Below are positions 1 to 11,636 of a stretch of 64,000 nucleotides of DNA, one piece after another (position 1 is the stretch's first letter; each line of letters opens with the position of its first letter). The notes beneath the pieces are model-generated. The model did no database searches and was not told the DNA's origin. It saw only the letters and a program-made list of their open reading frames with translations. A program made the position numbers and the translations under genes. Source of the DNA: Panaeolus papilionaceus (lineage: Eukaryota; Basidiomycota; Agaricomycetes; Agaricales); contig JADNRZ010000037.1 of NCBI GenBank assembly GCA_015501605.1, positions 124,001-188,000 of the forward strand, read 5' to 3'.

Positions 1-1141
1 ATCTGCACAATATGCGAAATTCTGCATTTCAACGAGGTTCGAAACTTGGGAACCAAACTCAAAATTATTTGTAAGCTCCTCAACTTGAATAATGTCAAAG
101 ACAAGTTGTCTTTCCACACAGATAGTTACAGACATTCGACTTCGACTCACCCCCATACATGCCCTTGTCTTTCTCTCATGCGGAACCTGCCGCGAATTTC
201 AAAGTCAGCTGGAGATGGGCTTCTGTTGGGTCTTGACGCCCTTACCCAACTCTTTCACCTTCCACCACCACTTCCCCTTTCCTCCCCTTTTTCTCCATCC
301 CCTTTTTGTCTGCACTTTCTAATGCGCTCCCTTCACTCTGATAACGCCTTGGCTGTATCGCATTCATTTACCCGATGACCTTTTCATGCCCCTTTAGCCT
401 CACGACAATGTTTAGGGCCGTGCAACTTGACTGGTAAGTTTACGATACGCATATACCCGACAGTTTGGCCGTAAATCTATCCATATAGCTATAGCGTATC
501 CTATATACTCCCTGATCTTTGTTTAGTTACATTCCCATCACAGGTAAGCAGATATATTCTCATTCCTCGTGTATAAATGCGCATATACTTACACATTGAT
601 TTTGAAAGCAGGCATGAACCCAGGTTTTCGCTATTGGTACGTGATTATACTATCACAGGTCTCGTCAAATGACTGAACCGTGTCCCTTCTCTAGAACACC
701 CCTCCATTCATCACCTTCCTAGGATAGGCTAGTGTAGATGATCTAGATTCCATGTTGTACTCTCCTGGTTGTATTTTGTATGACGAATATATTCAGAATT
801 TTGTTATTTTCATGAGCCTCAGATAAGCGCGGAGTTGTGCAGAATTCAAACAAATTCTGCACTATTCTGATTTGAATACAACGAAATCCTCTCCGGACAG
901 GTGCAGAAGTAATAAAATTTCTGCACAAAATCAGCGCTGGTCCGCAATTTTCTGAGATCCAGATAAAAGTCAGGCCAATGCAGAGCAGTGCGGCAGGTTG
1001 CACCTTTTCAGCAGATTATCGCAGATTCTTACGGAACCGATTTTCACTGGGCATCACACCTTGCACTTCAACGTCCATCATCTCGCCTACTCAAAGCCAT
1101 CCTCAATCTCCAAAAGTTCCTTGTTCGCTATCACTCTCATC
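1..1141. other. Intergenic, no supported gene
   Basis: I see no conserved coding region. Open frames are short and C/T-rich and match nothing I recognise. Around 745-1000 there are several copies of the word AATTCTGCA in both orientations, also present at 10-30, which suggests an old repeat remnant. The last ~100 bases should hold the promoter and 5' UTR of the GTPase gene. Confidence 0.5.
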
Positions 1142-2530
1142 ATGGAGATTCCTGAACTTGAATGGCTTTCCATCACTGGTGATATTTCTGTCGAACCTGT
1201 GACCACTCGCATACCCTGGGACACGGATCCAATCATATATCTGTATGTGCAATCTGTAAAAATAGTTGTGACCTCGGGACGTATTTAATAATGCATTGGT
1301 ACAGCATCATGGGACCTACAGGTGCCGGGAAAAGTTCAGTAAGTTAAATATCATCCATCTCAGTTACATGCCATAAATCTGAATGTTTTACTATTGCTTT
1401 ATGTTCCAGTTCATTGAAGCATTTGTGGGCAAATCTCAGAAGCTGTCAATCTCGAAGGACCAGCTAGCAGGATACACACAGACTGTCACCGCTTACCGAC
1501 TTGTAAATGTTATGCACACCATCTTGGACGGCAGAATGCACCCAGTATATCTGATTGATACCCCCGGATTTTCGGACTCGAAGATCTCGGAGATCGAAGT
1601 TGTGAACATGGTAAGAAAGTGGGCTGAGGGCAACAGGTATGCTATTTCTTCTCATCTAGACTGGCCAACTGAACTAATTTGTTCTAATAGTTCCTATTAC
1701 TGTATGCGTATCTTATATTTTACCCCTATTACAGAAACTCGACTGCCTGGAAGTCGGCGCAGAACATTCAACATGCTCAAGAAGCTTCTTGACGACTATT
1801 CCGGTTTTTGTTCACTAATAGTCATCACTACCATGTGGGACACTGTGCACAGTGAACAGACTCAAAACCGAGCAGAGTCTAACTTTGCACAACTGAAGGA
1901 TGAAACTTTGAAGGTAATTGTTGAAATATTTATGTTATCTTTCCTGTATTATTTACTGACCCTCTATAGGAGTTCGTTATTAGTCCAAGCACTGATGTCA
2001 TCAAATTTATGAATACTAGGAACTCTGCACTTCAGGCAATTGATTGTGGGCCCCTGTTCACCAGTGTCTTCTTGTACTATCGAACTTCAAATGCCCTCCA
2101 TCTCTATGAAGACCTACATGACCGCATCCAGGGTGCTCTTCAGGAAAAGCACATCATTGAGCTGGACCTGGCCCAGACTGATGCAAGAACCAATGCCGAC
2201 CTCAGGGCCATCCTCAAGCGGAACCAGAAGGACAACTACACAACACTCACAAAGTTCATCAATCAATTTATCAACTTTGGGGAATTACCGTCTGGATGTA
2301 GGGATGCCGCTTACCATCTCCGCAAGTCAATTGCAGCCAATGCACACCCTACAAACACCAAACAAAGAATTTTATTCTGGAAATGGGCGCAAGAGCCTGA
2401 ACATGTGAATGACAGCGAATCAGATGATTTTGCAGAAGCATCTCAACCTGTTGTCCTCCAAGATCTTGGTCATTTTGTAGTTGATGCTTCCAAGCGTTGT
2501 GTTGCAAAAATCTTCAAGCATGGGAAATGA
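1142..2530 (+). CDS. AIG1/septin-like small GTPase (G-domain protein), 381 aa
   Basis: Predicted P-loop GTPase of the type common in agaric genomes. Five exons give an unbroken 381-residue frame: 1142-1242, 1305-1338, 1410-1636, 1691-1913, 1970-2530, all with GT..AG introns of 54-71 nt. The G1 P-loop MGPTGAGKSS spans the exon 2 region, the G3 motif DTPGFSD lies in exon 3, and TTMWD in exon 4 fits the G4 position. The C-terminal ~185 residues (exon 5) are helical and charged with no domain I recognise. The ATG was chosen because MEIPELEWLS leads directly into the P-loop exon; the in-frame upstream segment looks like UTR. These proteins are cytosolic NTPases of unknown role in fungi. The neighbouring SPT5-like gene is on the same strand but separate. 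The family call is firm at the level of G domain; the subfamily is uncertain. Confidence 0.85.
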
Positions 2531-3801
2531 AGTTGAAGGTATGTTTGATATGTCCATCATTTCTTTATCAATCATTTGTGCTCTGATTGATGGTGCATCT
2601 TGCAGGACTCTCTGTTTGTGCTTCCATTAACTTTCCTACTCAGTCTCGATTTCGTCGTGATTCACATTCGTCCCTTTTCACTATTCCATTGTTTTGTTTA
2701 GTTCTGAGCTGTATTTCATGCGGTCTGCGTTGTTCATCTCCATCTTCTTGCGCTTTATCCATTCTGGTAGATATTATTGTCATTCTGTTCCATATTTTTC
2801 TATAATATATAATCCTTGTTGCACCTTATATCTCCCAAGACCAACACAATGCGCAGTATTACATCAGAGTAATGTACAGTCTCGAATATTATCAGCATAT
2901 TTATGGTGCGCATTTAGCACATTTATTATTTAGGAAAAACATTTGGCTTTACGTGAACATACCTTGTAAACATTATCAACTCAACATTGAACTTTCTGAA
3001 AATCATAGATATCCCAAGCTTTATACGAGCGCCTATTGTAGATTCTAAACATTTTGACTATTTTCTGAACATTTAGTGAGCGCTTACCAGGTTCTATGAA
3101 AACAATTTTGAGCGCTTGAGTGAAATTCCAGAAAAGATTCAAAACTTACCTGAATTGAGAAAATGTTTTACAATGATTAATATCTTCGATTAGGTCGAAA
3201 TATGTTTGAAAACACGCATCCATGTGTCCCAAAATGGTGTATTGATCGGAGTTTAAAAATATACTGGCCACTCGGCATCATGATTCGGAGTTTCAAATCA
3301 TAAAAAAAGGCCGCCCCTAAACAACCACCTGGTGATCTCGTCACAGACGCTTGACTTGTGGTTCCTTTTCTCCACATCGTCTCCGATACCGTCTATACGT
3401 AGCACACAGCTCTCGTAGATAGCTCTTCATCTTATTTAGTTTTTAAATTACATACCATGGAAAGTAATAAAATACCAAGCACCAGAAGACCAGGAAACCA
3501 AGCCTTGAGGAACTATAGTACCTCAGCCAGTATGAGCCAAGATTCAATGTCAATGCCGCGCCCTCGAAAAAGGAGTTGGCAGGCAATGGTAAGGATGGAC
3601 GGGTAGAGGCGCCTTCAGTATGCCACAAACTCATCCTTCCTTACCAGAATGAAGAAACTGGTCCTCCCGTAATGCTCAATCCAGCAGGAACACGACAGAG
3701 GGCATGAACAGGTGAAACTCAACTCAATCGTGCTGTTGGGATTAAATTCTAATATATTTTTAGCTCGCGTACATCAATCTACAGACTCGGAGGATTTTAC
3801 A
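2531..3801. other. Intergenic with a GCGCTT/AAACATTT repeat remnant
   Basis: Positions ~2903-3170 carry a diverged copy of the repeat family seen at 13.2-14.4 kb. It begins with ATGGTGCGCATTTAGCAC (the reverse complement of 13796-13814) and contains several GAGCGCTT and AAACATTTT words. Positions ~2590-2830 resemble 17400-17640 (pyrimidine-rich, shared words such as TTGTGCTTTATCC), so this is probably another old dispersed repeat. An ATG at 3457 opens 44 codons ending at a possible donor at 3589; it could be a 5' exon of the following SPT5-like gene, but I could not join it in frame. Confidence 0.5.
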
Positions 3802-6567
3802 ATGGATATAGATTTCGGACAAATTTTCGAAGAGGGCCGGGAGAATGAAGAGAGTGGGAGTGAGGATGAAAACGAAGATCAAGAGGGGGCAGAGAAAGAC
3901 GGAGACGAGGATGAAGAAGACAGGAGCAAGGAGGAGGAGGATGTGGACAACAAAGATGATGCAGACATGGATGAGGAGGACAGGGATGATGAAGACCAAG
4001 ACGACAACACGGATCAGGAGGATAGGGACGACGACGACGAAGAAGGCAAAGACGACGAAGGAGATGAAAAAGACGAAGGAAACGAAGGAGACGAAGAAGA
4101 CGAAGGAGACGAAGAAGACAAAGGAGACGAAGAAGACAAAGGAGACGAAGAAGACGAAGAAGACGGAGAGGGCGAAGACGACGAAGAAGGAGATGAAGAA
4201 GACGATGCAGAGATGAATGAGGAGCATGGGGAGGATAGGGCCGACAATGACGAAGAGGAGCAGGAGCGTTCACATCCAAATATACCAGACTCCCATCGGT
4301 CATCCAGAAAATGCAGGGATATGGGGAAGCGTCATGGCAACATATTCGTCGACGATGAGGCTGACGGAGGGGAAACATCTGAAGCATCAGATGTGGATGA
4401 CGAGGGGCCCAGTCCTTTCATTGACGATGGTGAACACACAGATTCAGAGAGAGAACCTGGTAGGTCGCTCAGTTATCATCAGATACTTATATTTAACTTA
4501 TGTACAATATTCAGACGAGGAATTCAATGCGAATTACCTACAGAGCAGTGGTCGTGAAGATCAACAATACTACTGGAATAAGCTACTCGACAGGGCCTAC
4601 AACCGGGTAAAGGGAGGAGAACGTTGGGCCAGAGCAGTTGGTATGGGGGTGGACGTGGAAGATGATGACGAGTACACGATCACCACACAAGATCTTCTCT
4701 GGGTTGTCCCCTGCATGGTATGTCCTTGCTGCATTTTTTTTGTATGATCTTTTTATCTCATTCTATCGTTTATTATACAGGAAGGGCATGAAGAAGACGC
4801 AATATTTACTATTTTCGATCGTGCCACCAACCCCACATCACCAAATATCGCAGGAGCATCAGCCACGTTTAATCCATCGCACCCCCGACGTATATACATA
4901 GAGGCCGCCAATGCAAGGACCGCCAGAGCCACAGTCGACGGCATTCCGGGCTTGTTCCCGTCAAAGCTGAATCTCGTGCCGTATTCTGAGCGCGAACACT
5001 GTGTATCACACTCTCCCAGACGTATGCCACTCTGGGTCCGGATCCACGACTCTAGGGCCAAATGGAGGGCTGTGAATGGGACTGTCGGCATTATGGTGCT
5101 GCTTCTCAATAACAACGACGTTCCAGAGACCTGGACTGTTGTTGTCGCGTCCAAGGACCCTCTCGAAGCATCTGCACCTTGGACATGGGAAGCAGTCCAT
5201 ATCGGCGACATTAGATTCACTATCAATCCCGACGAACTACCAACCGTGCGGGATATCCAAAAGTTTGTGGGTTGTGACCTCCTTAACGAGTACACCCTCA
5301 AAGTTCTCTTCAAGCGCGTTTACCGCACCAATCTTCGTCCGGGTGCTCGCATTTGCATCACGTCTAGGGAGTTTGTGGGGTTAATAGGGGAGGTAGTTGC
5401 ATCTGTTGGTGCAGCTGCCACAATCCGACTGGGAAATGGTGCTGTTGAAGCAATTCCTCTTGACCTCCTTCGTCGTGTCTTCGTCATCGGCGATCAGGTT
5501 ATGATCGTGACACTCCCATGGAGGGGTGTTACAGGCTGGGTGGTTAGAACTGAAGCGGACCATATCACTATTTGGTCAGACTTGCAACAAAAAGAGGTAT
5601 TTTTGCGTTCTCTTTTGTAATCGAGGAAAAGCTTATCAGGTTGGTTGGCAGTACCGTGTAGACTCTCTCGAAGCGGAGTTCTTCTCGCCATCGTTTCATC
5701 AAACCTTTTTGCTCCCGCCACAAATCAAACGCCAAAATATATCTATGTTTGATGTTTACCAGCGTTTCAAAGGAAGAACAGTCTATGTAACTGGCCATCA
5801 TCCTTTCAAAGGTCAACGGGGAACCATCAAAGATACGCACCCCGATGGACGTGTTTGGATTCAAATGGAGTCCATTCTCAGTGGCAACCAGACTACAGTA
5901 TTTAAGCATACCGATCTGGCTCTCATGTGCGTATAGTATGCTGCATAACATGTCGATAACTAAATTCCATCGCAGTGACAACAAGACAGAGCAGCATTTG
6001 CTTCCTTTAAGTGCTAAAGAGGTCTCCACCACTCGCAATGTGGTGCCTTTTGTCGAAGCCAGACAGAGCAGCTCTGCTCACACCAGTTTTAAAGACACCA
6101 ACGCCAACGCCAACAGTCAACTGGCCCTAATTGAGGACTTACCAGTTGTGGACGACACAATCAGCTTCCCCGAATCTGATCCAATTCCACCTGCACCAAA
6201 CGTGGATCTGTACTGGCTGGTTGATGCCTGTTTTCAGCACCGCATCAAGCTTGCACACGTCAACAACTCCAACCACATTGTCCAGCTCATGGGAAGAGGT
6301 TCAGGACCAGGGTTGGTCCAGGTGCGCGACCGCATGCAAGTCCGGGAGTTAGCATCACACACATTGACCGCATTACCACCAAGTTGTAAGGATGACGTCG
6401 TTGTCGTCCTTTCCGGTGAACATGTGGGCAAGATGTTCAAGGTAGTTGAGGTTTACGAGACCCACTCACGGGTCAAAAAGTCAGGAAAGGTTTTACGGAA
6501 AAATGAAGAACATCCATGTTTTGATAACGACAATCTAGTACATGCATTTGGACCGTTAAATAGATAA
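3802..6567 (+). CDS. SPT5-like protein with NGN and KOW domains (copy 1), about 851 aa
   Basis: Paralogue of the transcription elongation factor Spt5. Exons 3802-4459, 4515-4717, 4781-5596, 5640-5926 and 5976-6567 give 851 residues. In order: a ~150-residue Asp/Glu-rich N-terminus, as in Spt5; a charged linker; an NGN-type segment around the RRIYIEAANARTARATV stretch; then several KOW-type segments (GARICITSREFVGLIGEVV, GDQVMIVTLPWRGVTGWVV, GRTVYVTGHHPFKGQRGTI, and a last one near DDVVVVLSGEHVGKMFKVV). Known Spt5 binds Spt4 and RNA polymerase II and promotes elongation; this copy lacks a recognisable C-terminal repeat tail. A second paralogue lies at 24.2-26.7 kb and shares the intron after the KE/SE pair that follows a KOW segment. 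The start is uncertain: an upstream exon at 3457-3588 is possible. Such KOW proteins are expanded in agarics; a specialised role is inference only. Confidence 0.8.
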
Positions 6568-6783
6568 AATAGTTTGTGTGTTATTCAAGCTAGCAATCAT
6601 TGGAACTCGGATAAGCACGCTTGATTATTACCTCAGTCGCTACTTGGATGTTAAAAGATTTAGATAGTAGTGAGCATGTAAACACTATCTACTGTAAACC
6701 CAGATGGGCCCGCTACATGGGCAAACTCGGAAAAGTGGGAGATCTATCAAGTGAGTCCTAGATTTAAGTCTAAATTGTGCTAT
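6568..6783. other. Convergent intergenic region
   Basis: Short AT-rich gap between the 3' ends of the SPT5-like gene and the minus-strand BTB gene. It should hold both polyadenylation regions; no conserved signal is clear. Confidence 0.4.
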
Positions 6784-7752
6784 CTAATAAAACTCCTTCA
6801 TAATCGCATTGACAGTGTCGTGGTACAAATCGTCCTCGATGTCAAAGTCGTCATTCAAACGTAATGCAAACAGGGCTTGCTTGCGGCAGGCATTAGGGTT
6901 GGGAGAGTTGGCAGACATCGCCGCATAACACTGGTTCAAGGGAAGGGGGCAGTCAGGATGGAAGACCCGTTCCATGACATGAACCAGCCAATCGTTGCGC
7001 CACTTGAGGGTGCACACCTTGTGGTTGGTACAAGCCTCGCTCTGCGGCATAACGTTGGGAGCCAGAACAGTTCGGCGAACAACCTTGTTTAACCGAATCT
7101 TTAACTTCATAATGGGCTCATAAATGGCCGGGTGCTCATACTTCCAGTCAAATGAAGGGACCTTGACAGCCGCCTCAACAAGGGGCCTTACCATCTCCCA
7201 CTTACGGTAGGAGGTTACGATCTTCAACATGAAGAAAGGGTCCTTGAGTAAATGCCAGAGACCTTCATAGCAGAATGCCTGCGCGTCGGCCATATCCCAT
7301 TGGTCTGCGAGATGAAGCATCCCAAGGAGGTGCTCGACATTGTACGTGTGGCTCTCAGGCGGGCTAGCAGAGACGTAAGTTATCTGACTTGAACTTGGCG
7401 GAAATTAATACTTACTGGCTCCCAAACCTCATCCAGCGTACAAGGGGCTCAAAATCATTCCGTTTTATCCCTTGAAGGACAAGCGGTTCATTGGCCGTCC
7501 CTTCCTCCATGGACCCGACGTCGGTTCCACCAAAGAACATGACCTTAAAGACCTCAGAAAACCTGGTCAGTTCATTTACGGTGAGCCAGAAACGGGTTCC
7601 TTCAACCTGATAACGACGTGAACACTCAACACCCACTCAGAGCTGCCAAAGACAAAAATACGCACCATGACGACAAGCGGTGTTTCTACCTGTGATGGAA
7701 AGCTACCTGCTGCAACAGACGACAATGGAGCAGACTGAGGATCAGAGGACAT
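6784..7752 (-). CDS. BTB/POZ domain protein, 285 aa
   Basis: Three exons read on the minus strand (7752-7666, 7606-7416, 7363-6784) give 285 residues. After a Ser/Pro-rich 25-residue start comes VEGTRFWLTVNELTRFSEVF, the typical opening strand and helix of agaric BTB proteins, followed by NEPLVLQGIKRNDFEPLVRW, which matches the 'I.L.GV...DF..LL.. L' part of the fold, and then HLLGMLHLADQWDMADAQAF, the helix pair after the BTB core. The remainder is a helical tail with Cys/His scattered but no zinc finger. BTB proteins are protein-protein adaptors, often for Cullin-3 ligases; the partner is unknown. The ATG at 7752 opens a 29-codon first exon with a canonical GTGCGT donor. It sits head-to-tail with another BTB-like gene upstream, suggesting tandem origin. 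Confidence 0.8.
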
Positions 7753-7887
7753 TGATAACTGCAGTGGTGAGGGGTGACGAGAGTCAAGGGCGTCAGCTCG
7801 AATTCGAGTTTCTGAAGAGTAAGTCAATTGTAACCAGCCTATTTATATGACAAGATAACTAATATTTAAAACACAGACAAAAAAAAA

Positions 7888-9139
7888 TTAATTGTTGGAC
7901 CCCTCCTGAATAAGTCTCGAAATCTTCAGCCTTAGCTGCCGCATTATGGTACTCTCGTTGCCCCATGCCACCTCCCATTCAGGAAGTGTTGTTAACTCTA
8001 ATCGTAAGTGATCTTTACAACCTGGGTTGATATCGTCACTGTCTGCTAATGCACCGAGGAAGGAATCATGGGCATTTGGTGCGGGTTTGTCACCACGGAG
8101 AAGGTCTGTGGTGATGTGTAACTGCCAAAGATGATCACAGGTGATTTCACAGTCATCGTGTCGGTGCTTAACATCTGTTATATTTGCAATCATAGGGAAA
8201 TGTGATCCAATTGCTGCCCTTTGGACCATGACAGCGTCCTGTGCCAAGGTTAGTGCCCGAAATACTTTAAAGCTCAGCAAGCTAAGATCGGGTTGTGACT
8301 TGTTTAGCAGGGTAAAAACAAGCGTATTCACGGCACTGTGTAGTAGCGACTCGTCCTTAAACTTTAATGCGGCGTAGAGTCGGAACGCGGGGCTCTGAGC
8401 AGGTATATCCAGTTTCTTGATGAATTGTCGTTCAGCTGACTTGAGATCCCATTTTTGAGCCAGCTCAACGCATCACATCATCACATCATTAGGATAACTC
8501 TTGTCCTTCAACGGAGATTCATTCCACCCTCTATAAGAATTCGGTAAGTTTGGTGTGAAACAACGCATGTGAAAGGCTAACCGATGGATTTTTAGAACCT
8601 CCATGAAGAGAATCATCTGCTCTTTGTTGATCCCTTGTACGTCGATCGGGCATGTTTGCAAGACCCCAGGTTTAGGCGCTTCTGATCCACCAGGTTTGGT
8701 AACATGGTAGTCCTGGAGGTCTTTGTATAACGACGCCATGTAGAGTGACTCGTCGATGTAACGGCTGATATCAAGGCAGAACACATCACCCTCTACCTAA
8801 CAACCCAAGGTGTGAGTGGTTTATCAGAGCAACACTTTAATCACTACTGACTTTGAACCAGCCATATAATGGCATGCGAGAATACAAATCATCCCATTGT
8901 GCAGGTTGTGATTGGGGCGCCAGTGGCTGCTGTGGCTCCAAATCCATCTCAGCGTCGTCGACAGACATTGGTACAGGTGCCAAGGGATCGGTCGTCGCTT
9001 TCTTACTGGAGGAGCTCGACTAATTGTCAGCGTTAGCAGGGGAGTTTTTGGATTGGCTGTCATCCTCCAAAAGCATGCTGTCTACGATGGGAGGAGAGGA
9101 TAGAGGGGAGTGGACGACATCGAGTTGTTTCCCTGGCAT
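7888..9139 (-). pseudogene. BTB-like gene with one in-frame TGA
   Basis: Minus-strand model with exons 9139-9086, 9019-8852 and 8796-7888. Junctions are canonical and join to FKVEGDVFCLDISRYIDESL, a BTB-like entry, followed by GINKEQMILFMEVLKI and RCFTPNLPNSYRGWNESPL. In this family such a stretch continues into a helix like LAQKWDLKSAERQFIKKLD; that helix is present in the same frame, but a TGA at 8475-8473 separates the two parts. The stop lies in a small tandem repeat of GATGATGTGAT. Downstream the frame stays open for 194 codons. I saw no plausible intron to remove the stop. So this is either a young pseudogene, a strain-specific nonsense allele, or a gene producing a shorter protein of about 179 aa. 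It lies next to the intact BTB gene on the same strand. Confidence 0.6.
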
Positions 9140-9417
9140 TGTCATATTGAATGTATAGATGATTCGATTCTCAAGTTTTGTAACATGCCATGTTTTATAG
9201 TACCTGACCCACTGTCATGCCACGATTCAGCAAATTTTCCGTTGATAATCAGTCTATATATACTCCCATTGTGCCTTGCTCAACAGTAGCTCTCTTATCG
9301 ATGGTCCTTATATATCTAATATGTGTTTATTCTTGAGGCAGTGCTCATGGGGGGTGCGTTCTCATCTGTTTATAATTGATCTTGAAAACTGAAACTTCCT
9401 CCAATAGCTTCTTTAGA
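9140..9417. other. Divergent promoter region
   Basis: About 280 bases between the divergent BTB-like gene and the integrase-core gene. No clear motif. It presumably holds both promoters and 5' UTRs. Confidence 0.4.
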
Positions 9418-11515
9418 ATGGTCTTTCCTCCTCTCCCAGCCTGTGAACGAGCGCCGCATTGGCCATCCCCTATCATCATTGCTGCTGGACAAATATACAA
9501 TGCCTATTCGTCTACTACTCGCTTAATAGAAGCTGGAAATTACAATAGTTATCGGATAGCAGCACACAAAAATGTACTTTACACCCAGACTAAGCCTCTC
9601 ATTGCATCGATAAAGGCTCAGGAGCCTGAACTGGAGGTTTGGGTCTCAGATGTGTGTGAGGTCATCATGAACCTGCATGAAGAACTCCTAGATGTCGAAG
9701 CAAATGCCCAGTAAGTGTCGCATTACGTGTTAGATGTTGGACTAATTTAATTAATGTTTGGACCCACCAGAGCACAAGGGACAACATCAATACCTGTCAA
9801 CCCCTATGTTCTTGTTTACACGGGACGCCCTGGAAGACCAGCTAAGCGCATCAGTCGAGATGCACTTGAATGGGCATCTAGATGCAGCCTCAAGCTCAAC
9901 CAAATCGCAGCACTGTTTGGCGTCCACCGCAATCACCTCCATCAACAGATGCAAGCCGCTGGCCTACCAACATCACGTTTTACCGATATCAATGATGATG
10001 ACCTCAACAACATTGTTCGCGATGCAATGTCAAATCGTCCAGATACCGGAGTTGCATATTTGACTGGTTATCTGCAGGCTCACCACAAGCTTCGCATACA
10101 GCGTTCCAAAGTCCGAGCTGCTGTGAAAAACGTGGACACCGTAGCAGCAACTCTTCGTCAACAAGCTGCAGCCAAAAAGCCACGTGGAAATTATCACGTC
10201 TCAAGACCGCATGCACTTTGGCACATAGACAGCCATCATAAACTAATTAAATGGGGGATAGTAATACATGGAGTAATCGATGGTTACTCAAGAAAGGTGT
10301 GTTAGAATATTATTACTCATATGCCTTTCATTTCTAATGACACAATAACGTGTAGATAACAGGGCTCAGGGCCAGCACGTCCAACTCAGCAGAGACAGTA
10401 GTGGACATGTTCCTTGAGTCTATCATGGAGCATGGTATTCCATCTCGTGTTTGTGGTGATCGTGGAGGAGAGAACCGTGACGTTTCTATTGCCATGATAC
10501 GATTTCGCGGACGGAATCGTGGTAGTTTTCTCTGGGGTCCCAGTGTTCACAATACACCAATTGAGAGACTCTGGGTTGAACTAGGGCGGCGGTTCTGTCG
10601 AGCATGGAGGGTTTTCTTTCGTCGCTTGGGGCGCCTTCATAATCTTAACATGGACAACCCTATTCACCGATGGTTGCTAGATTATCTCTTTCTTGATATG
10701 ATAAATGAGGACTGCAGGGCATTCGTAGAGGAGTGGAACGCACATCCCATGCGTAATAAAAACAGCAAAAGTCCTAATGTAATCTCATTTCAATCATTCA
10801 TTAATTTTCATGACACTAACCAAATTTACAATAGGACCTCGAAATTGAAGGGATGATTAAATATGGTGTTTACGACAACACGCTCGGGTCGTTTACATTC
10901 AACGACGAGTGTGAAGGCTTGAAGGAAGAAGAGATCGATAAATATTATCGATACCCAAAGGAGAGAGCAGGGAGCGGAGACGAGGCAGATTCAGATGATG
11001 TCGATGAGGCAGAGAGCATAGATCTTGACTCAAACAATCATGAGTCAGATCGTGGTATGGATGACGCCACTGCTGAAGATGCTGAGGACGATTTATCGGA
11101 GGGCAGTGATAGTGAGGTGGAATATGATGAGGAAGAGGTGGATGTAGACTTTGATGAGGACGAGTTGAATGAGGAGGCTGATGGGTTGCATGAGGTGGAT
11201 CCTGCTGCCGATGTCGACCCCAACATACGTCATGAGGCAGTTAGTGTCCCAAGCAGAAATTGCCCGTTCACCGAGGACCAATTAGCTGCCTTTAAGACGT
11301 GTATTGAACAAGTTCATCGGGAAGGGCACTTACCTCATGGATATGGGGTTCGTACAGAGGAATGGGAAGACGATGACTATCCCCAAGTCGAAGAACTGCC
11401 AATCGGACATGCTCAGAGATGCAAAGTGGTCCATTTGCCGAACCATGTGTGGATGGCCAGATCTGTATTATGGACGCAGGCCCTATGTCTTATAGAAACA
11501 TCTCAAGTATTATAG
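9418..11515 (+). CDS. Integrase-core (DDE, RNase H fold) protein, 640 aa
   Basis: Four exons (9418-9710, 9771-10296, 10356-10778, 10835-11515) give an intact 640-residue protein. Residues ~100-220 include a helix-turn-helix-like segment (LKLNQIAALFGVHRNHLHQQ). The integrase core follows: first Asp in ALWHIDSHHKLIKWGIVIHG with VIDGYSRK after it, second Asp in VCGDRGGENRDVSIAMI, and Glu in HNTPIERLWVELGRR, so all three catalytic acids are present. The C-terminus is highly acidic (DEEEVDVDFDEDELNEE region) and ends with a conserved-looking VHLPNHVWMARSVLW. Proteins of this type are widespread in Agaricomycetes and in some animals and act, by family, as transposase/integrase. No terminal inverted repeats or LTRs are visible around it, so it may be a captured gene or a relic whose ends are lost. 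Confidence 0.85.
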
Positions 11516-11636
11516 CACTGTTTCCTATATATACTGTATTGGTGTGGAATGTAATCTTCTTAGCACTGTTCCCTCCCAGTTATAGTGTCCGTCCACTCTT
11601 TAAACTACATCTCTACCTTGCTATTATATACCTATC

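Noticed and set aside
3760..4387. Long minus-strand frames opposite the acidic region of the SPT5-like gene
   Set aside because: Val/Phe/Ser or Leu/Arg runs are antisense shadows of GAN-rich codons.
9754..10063. Separate small gene in the +2 frame within the integrase gene
   Set aside because: Shadow of exon 2 of the integrase-core gene.
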